Assembly (NCBI RefSeq): GCF_051900415.1
Contig: NZ_JBHZGL010000004.1
Coordinates: 212,622-276,621, forward strand
DNA length: 64,000 nucleotides
Source of the DNA: Frateuria_A sp051900415
Lineage (GTDB): Bacteria; Pseudomonadota; Gammaproteobacteria; Xanthomonadales; Rhodanobacteraceae
Direction: 5' to 3'
Shown here: positions 17,842 through 24,741 of the stretch, one piece after another
Layout of the letters: each line of letters begins with the position of its first letter
Numbering within the stretch: the first letter of the stretch is position 1
The notes under the pieces: generated by a model
Databases searched by the model: none
What the model was told of the DNA's origin: nothing
The model's input: the letters and a program-made list of their open reading frames with translations, nothing else
Position numbers and translations under genes: made by a program

Positions 17842-19371
17842 TTACGGAAGCCGCTCGAAACGCGTGCGGGTTCCGTCGAAAACCGCGTGGACGCCATCGG
17901 TCCGGGCCACCATCTGCAACGCGGCGGCAGCAGGCACCTGCTGGAAGTCGAGCGCGATGGCGCGCTCGTCGAGCGCCTCGGGATTGACCAGCACCAGCCC
18001 TGCCTGCGAGGCGATCGCTTTGGCCACCGTGCGGGCGGCGGTGCCTTTGACCTTCATGGTGATGAGCCGCTCGCCGCCGGCGGCCGTCGCGGCGCTCGCC
18101 GGACAGCCCAGCCGCGGCGTCACCCGCAGGGTGTACTGCACGTCACTGCCGGGCACCTTGCCGGAAGCCAGCAGCGGCTGGTCCAGCACGCCCTGCAGAC
18201 GGCTCTGCGTCGGCCGGGCGCCAGCCTGATCCCGTACCGCCAGATCGATGCTGACGTGCTGCCCGCCCGTTGCCCGGGTGACGGCGTCCAGCTCGATTCC
18301 CCGGGTCGCCACCGTCGACGTTTCGCCGGCCGCCCCGCACACCGCCAGGTCGAGCCGGCGCGCATGGCTGGCTTCGGCCCCGTCGCTGGACAGGACAAGC
18401 TGGATGTCCAGCTGGTATCGGCCGCTGCCCGCGTCTTTGCTTGGAGCGGACTGCGGCATCACTGGCGCACTGGCGGCGTAGAGCGCGCCGCTGAACGCGA
18501 CGGCGATGGCAGCGCTGGCGAGGAAACCCAGGCGGCGGCGGGTGGAACCCGGGGTCGGCGTTTTCAGCATGGCAATACGCTCCGTAAGTGGATGGCGGGA
18601 CGACCAACTGCACCCGACCGGCAACGCGCGCGTCGCGCCCGGGGTCTTCAACATGGCCTGGGCATAGCTGCGTCGGCAGCCGCGCTCGCGCAGTACCGCC
18701 GCATCGCAGGCCAGTTCCTGGTCCTGGCGCAGGGCGGTAAGCGCCCACCAGGCCAGCGGATGGAACCAGAACACCGAGGCCAACAACTGCGCGAGCAGGC
18801 TCCACCAGCCGTCACGACGACGGGCATGCATGGCCTCATGCGCGAGAATCAGCGCCTGCTCGGCTTTCGCATATCGCGTTTCGAAATCGACCGGCACGAC
18901 GATGCGCGGGCGCCAGGCGCCGACGAGCGCGGGGCCGGCATCCATCGTCGCTGCACGCAGCACGGACCAGTGCGGCGAGACACTGGCGAGCGGCTCGGCA
19001 TCGCGCAGGCAACGCCGGTAGCGGGCCTGGGCCACGGCAGCCCGCGCCAGGCTCACGATCACACCCAACAGCCATATCCACGCCAGTGCGCCGGTCCCGT
19101 CGACGTCGGCCATGCGCGCACCTGACCAGGCATCGGAGGCCGACACGGCCACCCACGCGGTGCCCGCCCATGCCCCGCTGCTGGCCACCGCTGTGTGCGG
19201 GAGCTGGCTACCCAGCATCGCCAGTGGCGGCAATCCCCACAGCAGGAAGGCACTCTCGGCGCCGAACCAGCGTCGGCAAGGCCGCCTCAGGAGCGCGACA
19301 CAGGCCAGCGCCAGAGTGCATGCCAGGAGCAACAACCAGGCGGCGATGGTCCCGCTCGCCTCAGCGTTCAT
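17842..19371 (-). CDS. M56-family (BlaR1/MecR1-like) membrane peptidase with C-terminal STN-like domain
   Basis: The 509-residue protein has N-terminal membrane helices and a cytosolic metalloprotease region with AHEAMHARRRDGWW, the HExxH zinc motif, and a downstream ELACDAAVL helix. A further membrane helix near ~residue 315 follows, then a periplasmic part. The last ~70 residues (ITMKVKGTAARTVAKAIASQ onward, with LDFQQVPAAAALQMV) look like the STN/secretin-N0 fold rather than a beta-lactam sensor. BlaR1-type proteins inactivate their BlaI repressor by proteolysis after a periplasmic signal. The gene overlaps its blaI-like partner by 11 bases. No beta-lactamase is adjacent, so the signal is unknown. 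Confidence 0.85.
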   Translation of the reverse strand: MNAEASGTIAAWLLLLACTLALACVALLRRPCRRWFGAESAFLLWGLPPLAMLGSQLPHTAVASSGAWAGTAWVAVSASDAWSGARMADVDGTGALAWIWLLGVIVSLARAAVAQARYRRCLRDAEPLASVSPHWSVLRAATMDAGPALVGAWRPRIVVPVDFETRYAKAEQALILAHEAMHARRRDGWWSLLAQLLASVFWFHPLAWWALTALRQDQELACDAAVLRERGCRRSYAQAMLKTPGATRALPVGCSWSSRHPLTERIAMLKTPTPGSTRRRLGFLASAAIAVAFSGALYAASAPVMPQSAPSKDAGSGRYQLDIQLVLSSDGAEASHARRLDLAVCGAAGETSTVATRGIELDAVTRATGGQHVSIDLAVRDQAGARPTQSRLQGVLDQPLLASGKVPGSDVQYTLRVTPRLGCPASAATAAGGERLITMKVKGTAARTVAKAIASQAGLVLVNPEALDERAIALDFQQVPAAAALQMVARTDGVHAVFDGTRTRFERLP

Positions 19372-19729
19372 CGTCCAGCTCCTCCAGCAGGCGACGCAGT
19401 TCGGCCACGTCCTTGCGCGAGAGCTTGTGCTGCTCGGAAAAATGCGCGACCAGCGGCGCGACGCGCCCACCGAACAGGCGGTCGAGCAGGCCCTTGCTCT
19501 CCTGCGAGACGTACTTCTCGCGGCTGAGCAACGGCGTGTAGAGGTAGCGGCGTCCCTCACGCTCGGCCTTGACCGCCTTCTTCTTCAGCAGGCGGTTGAG
19601 CAACGATTTGACGGTTCCTTCCTGCCAGGCCTGGCGGGGGCCGACTTCGGCGAGGATTTCTTCCGCGCTGCGCGGTGCCTGGTGCCAGAGCACTTCCATC
19701 ACGATGGCTTCGGCTTCGCTGATGGCCAT
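19361..19729 (-). CDS. BlaI/MecI/CopY-family transcriptional repressor
   Basis: The 122-residue protein has the BlaI winged helix (AEAIVMEVLW, then EGTVKSLLNRLLKKKAV as recognition region, then GRRYLYTPLLSREKYV) and a C-terminal dimerisation helix. It represses its own operon until the M56 partner removes it. Twelve bases upstream of its ATG lie two matching TTTAC-N4-GTAAA dyads, the expected BlaI-type operators. The pair forms a self-controlled two-gene operon. Confidence 0.93.
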   Translation of the reverse strand: MAISEAEAIVMEVLWHQAPRSAEEILAEVGPRQAWQEGTVKSLLNRLLKKKAVKAEREGRRYLYTPLLSREKYVSQESKGLLDRLFGGRVAPLVAHFSEQHKLSRKDVAELRRLLEELDDER

Positions 19730-19740
19730 GAGTCACTCCA

Positions 19741-19779
19741 TTTACATGTGTAAACGTCAACATGTTTACGCTCGTAAAC
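19741..19779. promoter_or_regulatory. Double operator of the BlaI-like repressor
   Basis: Two perfect dyads with the same half-sites, TTTAC-ATGT-GTAAA at 19741-19754 and TTTAC-GCTC-GTAAA at 19765-19778, are spaced 24 bases centre to centre just upstream of the blaI-like ATG (19729). The second is extended to GTTTAC...GTAAAC. The stretch is AT-rich against its surroundings. This fits a repressor binding two dimers near the promoter. Confidence 0.85.
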
Positions 19780-19850
19780 AGACATGTCAAGAGCTGCGGG
19801 AATGCCACCAGGGATTCATGGCCGGGGGCTTTCGCCGGTGTGCGGATGGC

Positions 19851-19874
19851 GGTGGCGCACAGGTGCGCTCCTAC
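19851..19874. repeat. Dispersed repeat, family A
   Basis: GGTGGCGCACAGGTGCGCTC at 19851-19870, followed by CTAC; one mismatch to the copy at 13935. It sits in the 221-base region between the BlaI operator and the CoA-transferase gene, which otherwise shows nothing I can name. Confidence 0.6.
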
Positions 19875-20000
19875 ACGGGCTGGAGCGGCTTGTGTGCATG
19901 CGCGAATGAGGCCGGCGGGGCTTGCGACCTTGGTACGACGCGGCGCGGCTGCGTTCCATCGTATCCTTGGCAGCTGACTCTCCACCCGGAAGGCACTGCT

Positions 20001-21359
20001 ATGGACAAGGTGTATGCAAGCGCAAAGGCGGCTCTCGACGGCCTCCTGTTCGACGACATGACGATCGCCGCGGGCGGTTTCGGCCTGTGCGGCATTCCCG
20101 AGAACCTGATCGGCGCGCTGCTGGAGGCTGGCACCAAGGGGCTGACCATCGTCGGCAACAACGCCGGCGTGGACGATTTCGGCATGGGGCCGCTGTTGAA
20201 GACCCACCAGGTCAAGCGCGTGTATGCCTCCTATGTCGGAGAGAACAAAGAGTTCGAGCGCCAGGTGCTTTCCGGCGAGCTGGAACTGCACCTGACCCCG
20301 CAGGGCACGCTGGCCGAGAAGCTGCGCGCCGGCGGTGCCGGCATCCCGGGCTTCTACACGCGCACGGCATTCGGCACCAAGCTGGCCGATGGCAAGGAAA
20401 CCAAGATCTTCGACGGCAAGGAATACGTGCTGGAGGAGGCCATCCACGCTGACGTTTCCATCGTCAAGGCGTGGAAGGGTGACCGGCTGGGCAACCTGGT
20501 CTTCCGCGAGACGGCGCGCAACTTCAATCCGATGATCGCCACCTGCGGCAAGGTGTGCGTGGCCGAGGTCGAACACCTGGTCGAGGTCGGCGAACTCGAC
20601 CCGAACAACATCCACGTGCCCGGCATCTACGTCGACCGCATCGTGCAGGGTGCGAAGTACGAAAAGCGCATCGAGTTCCGCACCATTGCCGGCGCCAACA
20701 CCGGCAAGGAAAACCCGACCCGCTCGGCGATGGCCCAGCGTGCGGCGAAGGAGCTGCGCGACGGTTTCTACGTGAACCTCGGCATCGGCATCCCGACGCT
20801 GGTGGCCAATTACATTCCCGAGGGCATGGACGTCATCCTGCAATCGGAGAACGGCCTGCTCGGCATCGGCCCGTTCCCGTCCGAGGACAACGTCGATCCC
20901 GACCTGATCAACGCCGGCAAGCAGACCATCACCACCCTGCCCGGCTCGGCTTTCTTCTCCAGCGCCGATTCCTTCGCGATGATCCGCGGCGGCCACATCG
21001 ACCTGTCGATCCTGGGCGGGCTGGAAGTCTCGGCCACGGGCGACCTGGCCAACTGGATGGTGCCGGGCAAGATGGTCAAGGGCCCGGGCGGCGCCATGGA
21101 CCTGGTCAGCGGCGTCAAGCGCGTGGTCGTGCTGATGGAGCACACCGCGAAAGACGGCTCGCCGAAGATCAAGCCGCAGTGCGACCTCCCGCTGACCGGC
21201 AAGGAAGTGGTGGACCTGATCATCACCGACCTGGCCGTGTTCGAGGTCGAAAAGGGCAAGGGCCTGACCCTGATCGAGCTCAACCAGGGCGTGTCGCTGG
21301 ACGAGGTCAAGGCCAAGACCGGGTGCGATTTCGCGGTGTCGCCTTCGCTGAAGGGCTGA
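20001..21359 (+). CDS. Single-chain 3-oxoacid (succinyl-CoA:acetoacetate) CoA-transferase, alpha and beta fused
   Basis: The 452-residue protein carries both subunits that are usually separate in bacteria. The alpha part (~1-228) has GGFGLCGIPENLI, NNAGVDDFG and GENKEFERQ. The beta part starts near residue 240 (AQRAAKELRDGFYVNLGIGIP). It holds Glu283 in SENGLLGIGP, the residue that forms the glutamyl-CoA intermediate. The join is short (GANTGKENPTRSAM) and there is no stop or frameshift. The enzyme moves CoA from succinyl-CoA to acetoacetate or another 3-oxoacid. ATG 20001 gives the standard MDKVYASA start. The large IR at 21384-21433 follows. Confidence 0.92.
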   Translation: MDKVYASAKAALDGLLFDDMTIAAGGFGLCGIPENLIGALLEAGTKGLTIVGNNAGVDDFGMGPLLKTHQVKRVYASYVGENKEFERQVLSGELELHLTPQGTLAEKLRAGGAGIPGFYTRTAFGTKLADGKETKIFDGKEYVLEEAIHADVSIVKAWKGDRLGNLVFRETARNFNPMIATCGKVCVAEVEHLVEVGELDPNNIHVPGIYVDRIVQGAKYEKRIEFRTIAGANTGKENPTRSAMAQRAAKELRDGFYVNLGIGIPTLVANYIPEGMDVILQSENGLLGIGPFPSEDNVDPDLINAGKQTITTLPGSAFFSSADSFAMIRGGHIDLSILGGLEVSATGDLANWMVPGKMVKGPGGAMDLVSGVKRVVVLMEHTAKDGSPKIKPQCDLPLTGKEVVDLIITDLAVFEVEKGKGLTLIELNQGVSLDEVKAKTGCDFAVSPSLKG

Positions 21360-21383
21360 GCGCAGGGGTTGCATGCCTCCATT

Positions 21384-21433
21384 GGAGCGCCCTTGGGTGC
21401 GACCGCCATCCCGGTCGCGCCCAAGGGCGCTCC
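21384..21433. repeat. Large inverted repeat between convergent genes
   Basis: A 22-base left arm starting GGAGCGCCCTTGGG is matched with one mismatch by the right arm ending CCCAAGGGCGCTCC, with a loop of about five bases. It could end transcription of both the CoA-transferase gene and the convergent histidine kinase gene, though no clear U-tract follows. The arm composition resembles family A. Confidence 0.75.
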
Positions 21434-21471
21434 TACATTGGGCCCGGAATCCCTCTGTAGGGACTCCCGGC

Positions 21472-22464
21472 TCAGGCAGGCAGCGTTTCGGGAAAGCGGA
21501 TGCTCGCGATGTGTTCGCAGCCGTCGCGGGTCTGCAGTTCCAGCGGCCAATGGAAGCGCTCGCTGATGCGCTGGGCGATCGCCAGCTCGAAGCCGTGCCG
21601 GTCGATCGCCGGGGCTTCGTCCACCCGGTTGGAAACGGCCACGGCGCCAGGCAGCACCGTGATCACGATACTGCCGTGATCCGCCTGCTGGCTGGCGTTA
21701 CGGATCAGCTGCCAGCACAACACCATGAACACCCGCGGCGAGGCACGCAGCGCAAACCGCGCCGGCTCCTCGATCCTGAGGTCGACCGCCCGGCCTTCGA
21801 GCATCTGCTGCAGGTCATCCATGCCCTTATGCAGCACGTCATTGACGACGAACTCCTCTTCGCCGGCGCCCAGGTCCGACTCTCGGGCCAGGATCAGCAG
21901 CGCCTCGATCAACGCTTCCATCTCGCGCGTGGCCCGCTGGATGCGCTTGACCGAGCGCACGCCGAACTTGCTCAGCTCCGATTCGTCCGAAAGCATGTCG
22001 GCGGACATCTTGATCACCGTCAACGGGCTGCGCAGTTCGTGGCTGGCATCGCGGGTGAAGTTGCGCTCGCGCTGGTTGTATCCGGCGATGCGCGTGGCAA
22101 AGCCGTGCAGGCCGCGCGCGAGCGTGACCACGTCGGCGTCGGCCTGGTCGGAGAGGTGCGTCGGCGCCAACGCGTCGACGTCGGGCTCGTCGTCCCAGCT
22201 GTCGATCACGCGCGCGAGCCGGCCGACCGGCCGCCACTGACGCCGGGCAGCCAGCCACGCGAGTGCGCTGATGATCGCAAGCAGCACGACCACCGCCACC
22301 GGGGGCGCGACGTTGAACACGCCCAGCATGACGCAGACGATCACGCCCAGCAGATGCAGGCCGAAGATCAGCGCGAGCCGGCGGTGGAACGCACCGGCCT
22401 GGCTTCGACCTTCACCCTGTTTCCGTGGCAATCCCCTGTCCATACCTGTTGTTGCGATGCTCAC
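21472..22464 (-). CDS. Sensor histidine kinase, ColS-like, with degenerate ATP-binding motifs
   Basis: The 330-residue protein has two close membrane helices (~28-48 and ~53-69) with almost no periplasmic loop, a HAMP-like linker, and the phosphoacceptor H-box FTRDASHELRSPLTV. An N-box (QLIRNASQQA) is present. The G1 box expected as DxGxG reads SNRVDE and the G2 region reads RHGFELAI, so both are eroded, as in ColS-like kinases. It starts at GTG 22464, ten bases after the response regulator stop. An ATG seven codons later is an alternative start. It forms a two-gene operon with the regulator. Confidence 0.85.
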   Translation of the reverse strand: MSIATTGMDRGLPRKQGEGRSQAGAFHRRLALIFGLHLLGVIVCVMLGVFNVAPPVAVVVLLAIISALAWLAARRQWRPVGRLARVIDSWDDEPDVDALAPTHLSDQADADVVTLARGLHGFATRIAGYNQRERNFTRDASHELRSPLTVIKMSADMLSDESELSKFGVRSVKRIQRATREMEALIEALLILARESDLGAGEEEFVVNDVLHKGMDDLQQMLEGRAVDLRIEEPARFALRASPRVFMVLCWQLIRNASQQADHGSIVITVLPGAVAVSNRVDEAPAIDRHGFELAIAQRISERFHWPLELQTRDGCEHIASIRFPETLPA

Positions 22465-22473
22465 CCCGCTCGA

Positions 22474-23199
22474 TCAGGCGGTGGCCGTCGCCACTTCGGT
22501 TTCCAGGTCGGCCAGGCGGTAACCGGCCGAGTGGATCGTGTGCAGCAACGGGCGGTCGAACGGCTTGTCGATCACGCGGCGCAGGTTGTACAGGTGCGAG
22601 CGCAGGGTGTCCGAATCGGGCAGCGTATCGCCCCAGATCTCCCTCTCGATGTCGCGACGGCTCACCACGCGGGGCGATTCGCGCATCAGGATCGCCAGCA
22701 GCTTCAGGCCGATCGGCGAGACGGTCAGCTCCTGGCCGCCGCGGGTCAGCCGCAGCGTGGCGGTGTCCAGCGTCATGTCGCCGACGGTGAGCACCTCGGA
22801 AGACACCTGGCGGCGATCGCGGCGGATCAGCGCACGCAGGCGCGCTTCGAGCTCGCGCACCTCGAACGGCTTGACGAGATAGTCGTCCGCGCCGGCTTCC
22901 AGGCCGATCAACTTGTCTTCGAGCGTGTCGCGCGCGGTGAGCATCAGCACCGGCGTGGACTTCTTGGCGTCCTTGCGCAGCTTGCGGCACACATCCAGGC
23001 CATCCATGCCCGGCAGCATCAGGTCCAGCACGATGACGTCGTAGCTGTTGGACACGGCCAGGTGCAGGCCACTGACGCCGTCGGCCGCATAATCGACCGA
23101 ATAACCCCGACGCTCCAGGAATTCTCCAACCATTTCAGCAATTTGCCGGTTGTCCTCGACCAGCAGGATCAAGCCGGACTGTTCGTCGCGCAGGCTCAT
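22474..23199 (-). CDS. OmpR/PhoB-family response regulator, ColR-like
   Basis: The 241-residue protein has a receiver domain (ILLVEDN, phosphoacceptor Asp in VIVLDLMLPGMDG, Lys in YLVKPF) and a winged-helix DNA-binding domain. Its end, DSDTLRSHLYNLRRVIDKPF then LHTIHSAGYRLAD, is close to ColR, which controls outer-membrane and metal-stress genes in Pseudomonas and Xanthomonas. ATG 23199 with GGAGGG upstream is preferred over an in-frame GTG at 23223. A TTCACA-AA-TGTGAA dyad at 23219-23232 lies just upstream and may be an autoregulatory site. Confidence 0.93.
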   Translation of the reverse strand: MSLRDEQSGLILLVEDNRQIAEMVGEFLERRGYSVDYAADGVSGLHLAVSNSYDVIVLDLMLPGMDGLDVCRKLRKDAKKSTPVLMLTARDTLEDKLIGLEAGADDYLVKPFEVRELEARLRALIRRDRRQVSSEVLTVGDMTLDTATLRLTRGGQELTVSPIGLKLLAILMRESPRVVSRRDIEREIWGDTLPDSDTLRSHLYNLRRVIDKPFDRPLLHTIHSAGYRLADLETEVATATA

Positions 23200-23218
23200 G
23201 GTCCCTCCGTTTGTGGTT

Positions 23219-23232
23219 TTCACAAATGTGAA
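23219..23232. promoter_or_regulatory. Possible operator upstream of the ColR-like gene
   Basis: A perfect six-base dyad TTCACA-AA-TGTGAA lies 20 bases before the regulator ATG. Only its position supports a regulatory role. Confidence 0.35.
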
Positions 23233-23332
23233 GAGCTAACGATCCGACGGGTGACAGCAGCGTGAAATTTTTAAGGCGTGATTCAGAACGTGTTCCGGTG
23301 CCCAGTTCGCTGGGAAAACGGTGCTCGCCGTT

Positions 23333-23950
23333 TCACTGCAGCAACGGTGCCAGTTGCGCCCACACCGTGGCCAGCACGGCTGGCTCGCCCGCGGCCGTGG
23401 GATGCAGACCATCGGCCTGCATCAGCGACGGGTCAAGCGCCACTTTCTCCAGCAGGAAAGGCACCAGTGCGGTGTGTTTGCTGCGCGCGAGATCGGCGTA
23501 GATGCCGCGCAGGGCATCGCGGTAGCGCGGACCGTAGTTCACCGGCAACTCGATACCGACCAGCAGTACCTTGGCGTGCGCCTGCCCGGCCATGTCGATC
23601 ATCGCGGCGAGGTTCTGCCTGACCGCATCCAGCGGCAGGCCACGCAGGCCATCGTTGGCGCCCAGTTCCAGCACCAGAACGGCGGGCTTGTATGTCGCCA
23701 GCAGCTTGGGCAGATGATTCCGCCCACTGAGCGTGGTCTCGCCGCTGATGCTGGCATTGACCACGTGCCAGGGCGGCTGCATCTTGCCAAGGCGTACTTC
23801 CAGCAGATGCACCCAACCCTGGTCTGCGGCGATGTTGTGCGCAGCCGACAGTGAATCACCCAGCACGAGCACCGTCCTGGGCGCGGCCGCCAGTGCGGCG
23901 CCGCTCCATCCCATCCACAGCACCGCCAGCCATCCGAGGACTCGACGCAT
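23333..23950 (-). CDS. tesA: TesA-like GDSL esterase / acyl-CoA thioesterase I, periplasmic
   Basis: The 205-residue SGNH hydrolase has a signal peptide (RRVLGWLAVLWMGWSG, then ALA-A), the catalytic Ser block VLGDSLSAAHN, the Gly and Asn of the oxyanion hole (SGETT and LGANDG) and the Asp-His pair in ADGLHP. TesA hydrolyses acyl-CoAs, lysophospholipids and esters in the periplasm. It is divergent from an ABC ATPase gene, and the two start codons share two bases (CATG at 23948-23951). The same divergent tesA/ybbA order exists in E. coli. Confidence 0.92.
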   Translation of the reverse strand: MRRVLGWLAVLWMGWSGAALAAAPRTVLVLGDSLSAAHNIAADQGWVHLLEVRLGKMQPPWHVVNASISGETTLSGRNHLPKLLATYKPAVLVLELGANDGLRGLPLDAVRQNLAAMIDMAGQAHAKVLLVGIELPVNYGPRYRDALRGIYADLARSKHTALVPFLLEKVALDPSLMQADGLHPTAAGEPAVLATVWAQLAPLLQ

Positions 23951-24644
23951 GAGCGAACCTTCCCTACCGCTTCTGGAGGCCCGCGATGTTAGCAAGACGG
24001 TTCGTGGCCCCGAGGGGAGGCTGGACATCCTGGCCGGCGTGAGCCTCGCGGTCCACGCCGGCGAAAGCTTCGCCATCGTCGGCGCATCCGGCTCGGGCAA
24101 GACCACCCTGCTGGGCCTGCTGGCCGGGCTGGACGTGCCCAGCGCCGGCACCGTCCATCTGGAAGGCCAGGCGCTGCAGGCGATGGATGAGGAGGCGCGC
24201 GCGGACCTGCGCCGGCGGCTGGTCGGCTTCGTGTTCCAGTCTTTCCACCTGCTCCCGGCGCTCACCGCGGAGGAGAACGTGATGCTGCCGCTGGAACTGG
24301 AAGGCCGCAACGATGCGCGCAAGCGCGCGCACGACGCACTCGATGCGGTCGGCCTGCATGCGCGCCGGCGCCACTACCCGGCGCAGTTGTCCGGCGGCGA
24401 ACAGCAGCGCGTGGCGATCGCGCGAGCCTTCGTGCACGGTCCGCGGGTGCTGTTCGCCGACGAGCCGACCGGCAACCTCGACCAGCGCACCGGCCGTCAT
24501 GTCGCCGATCTGTTGTTCGCGCTCAACCGCGATCACCACACCACGCTTGTGCTGGTGACCCACGACGCGCAGCTGGCCGCGCGGTGCGGCCGGGGCGTGG
24601 AGCTGATGGATGGCCGCGTCGCCACGCCGGCGGCCGCCCGATGA
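23949..24644 (+). CDS. ABC transporter ATPase, YbbA/LolD-like
   Basis: The 231-residue ATPase has Walker A GASGSGKTT, the Q-loop FVFQSFHLLP, the signature LSGGEQQR, Walker B VLFADEPTGNLD and the H-loop VTHD. It belongs to the MacB/LolD-type group that works with FtsX-like permeases to extract or move envelope substrates without classical transport through the membrane. Its partner permease lies 97 bases downstream. The start codon overlaps the tesA start. In E. coli the YbbA-YbbP-TesA set is genetically linked, but its substrate is unknown. Confidence 0.93.
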   Translation: MSEPSLPLLEARDVSKTVRGPEGRLDILAGVSLAVHAGESFAIVGASGSGKTTLLGLLAGLDVPSAGTVHLEGQALQAMDEEARADLRRRLVGFVFQSFHLLPALTAEENVMLPLELEGRNDARKRAHDALDAVGLHARRRHYPAQLSGGEQQRVAIARAFVHGPRVLFADEPTGNLDQRTGRHVADLLFALNRDHHTTLVLVTHDAQLAARCGRGVELMDGRVATPAAAR

Positions 24645-24657
24645 GGCGCCGGCATCC

Positions 24658-24687
24658 TGTAGGTGCGCCCCCTGTGCGTGACCGCCA
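24658..24687. repeat. Dispersed repeat, family A (inverted, diverged)
   Basis: GTAGGTGCGCCCCCTGTGCG followed by TGACCGCC reads as the reverse complement of the family A motif with several changes. It fills part of the 97-base gap between the ABC ATPase and permease genes. Confidence 0.45.
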
Positions 24688-24741
24688 TTCGCAGCCCACG
24701 ACGGATCGCGCGCAGGATGCACGCCGTCGCGGAGGTGCCCC

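Noticed and set aside
17842..19371. Beta-lactam resistance operon
   Set aside because: The BlaI/M56 pair is present but no beta-lactamase or PBP2a-like gene is nearby, and the M56 protein lacks a penicillin-binding sensor domain.
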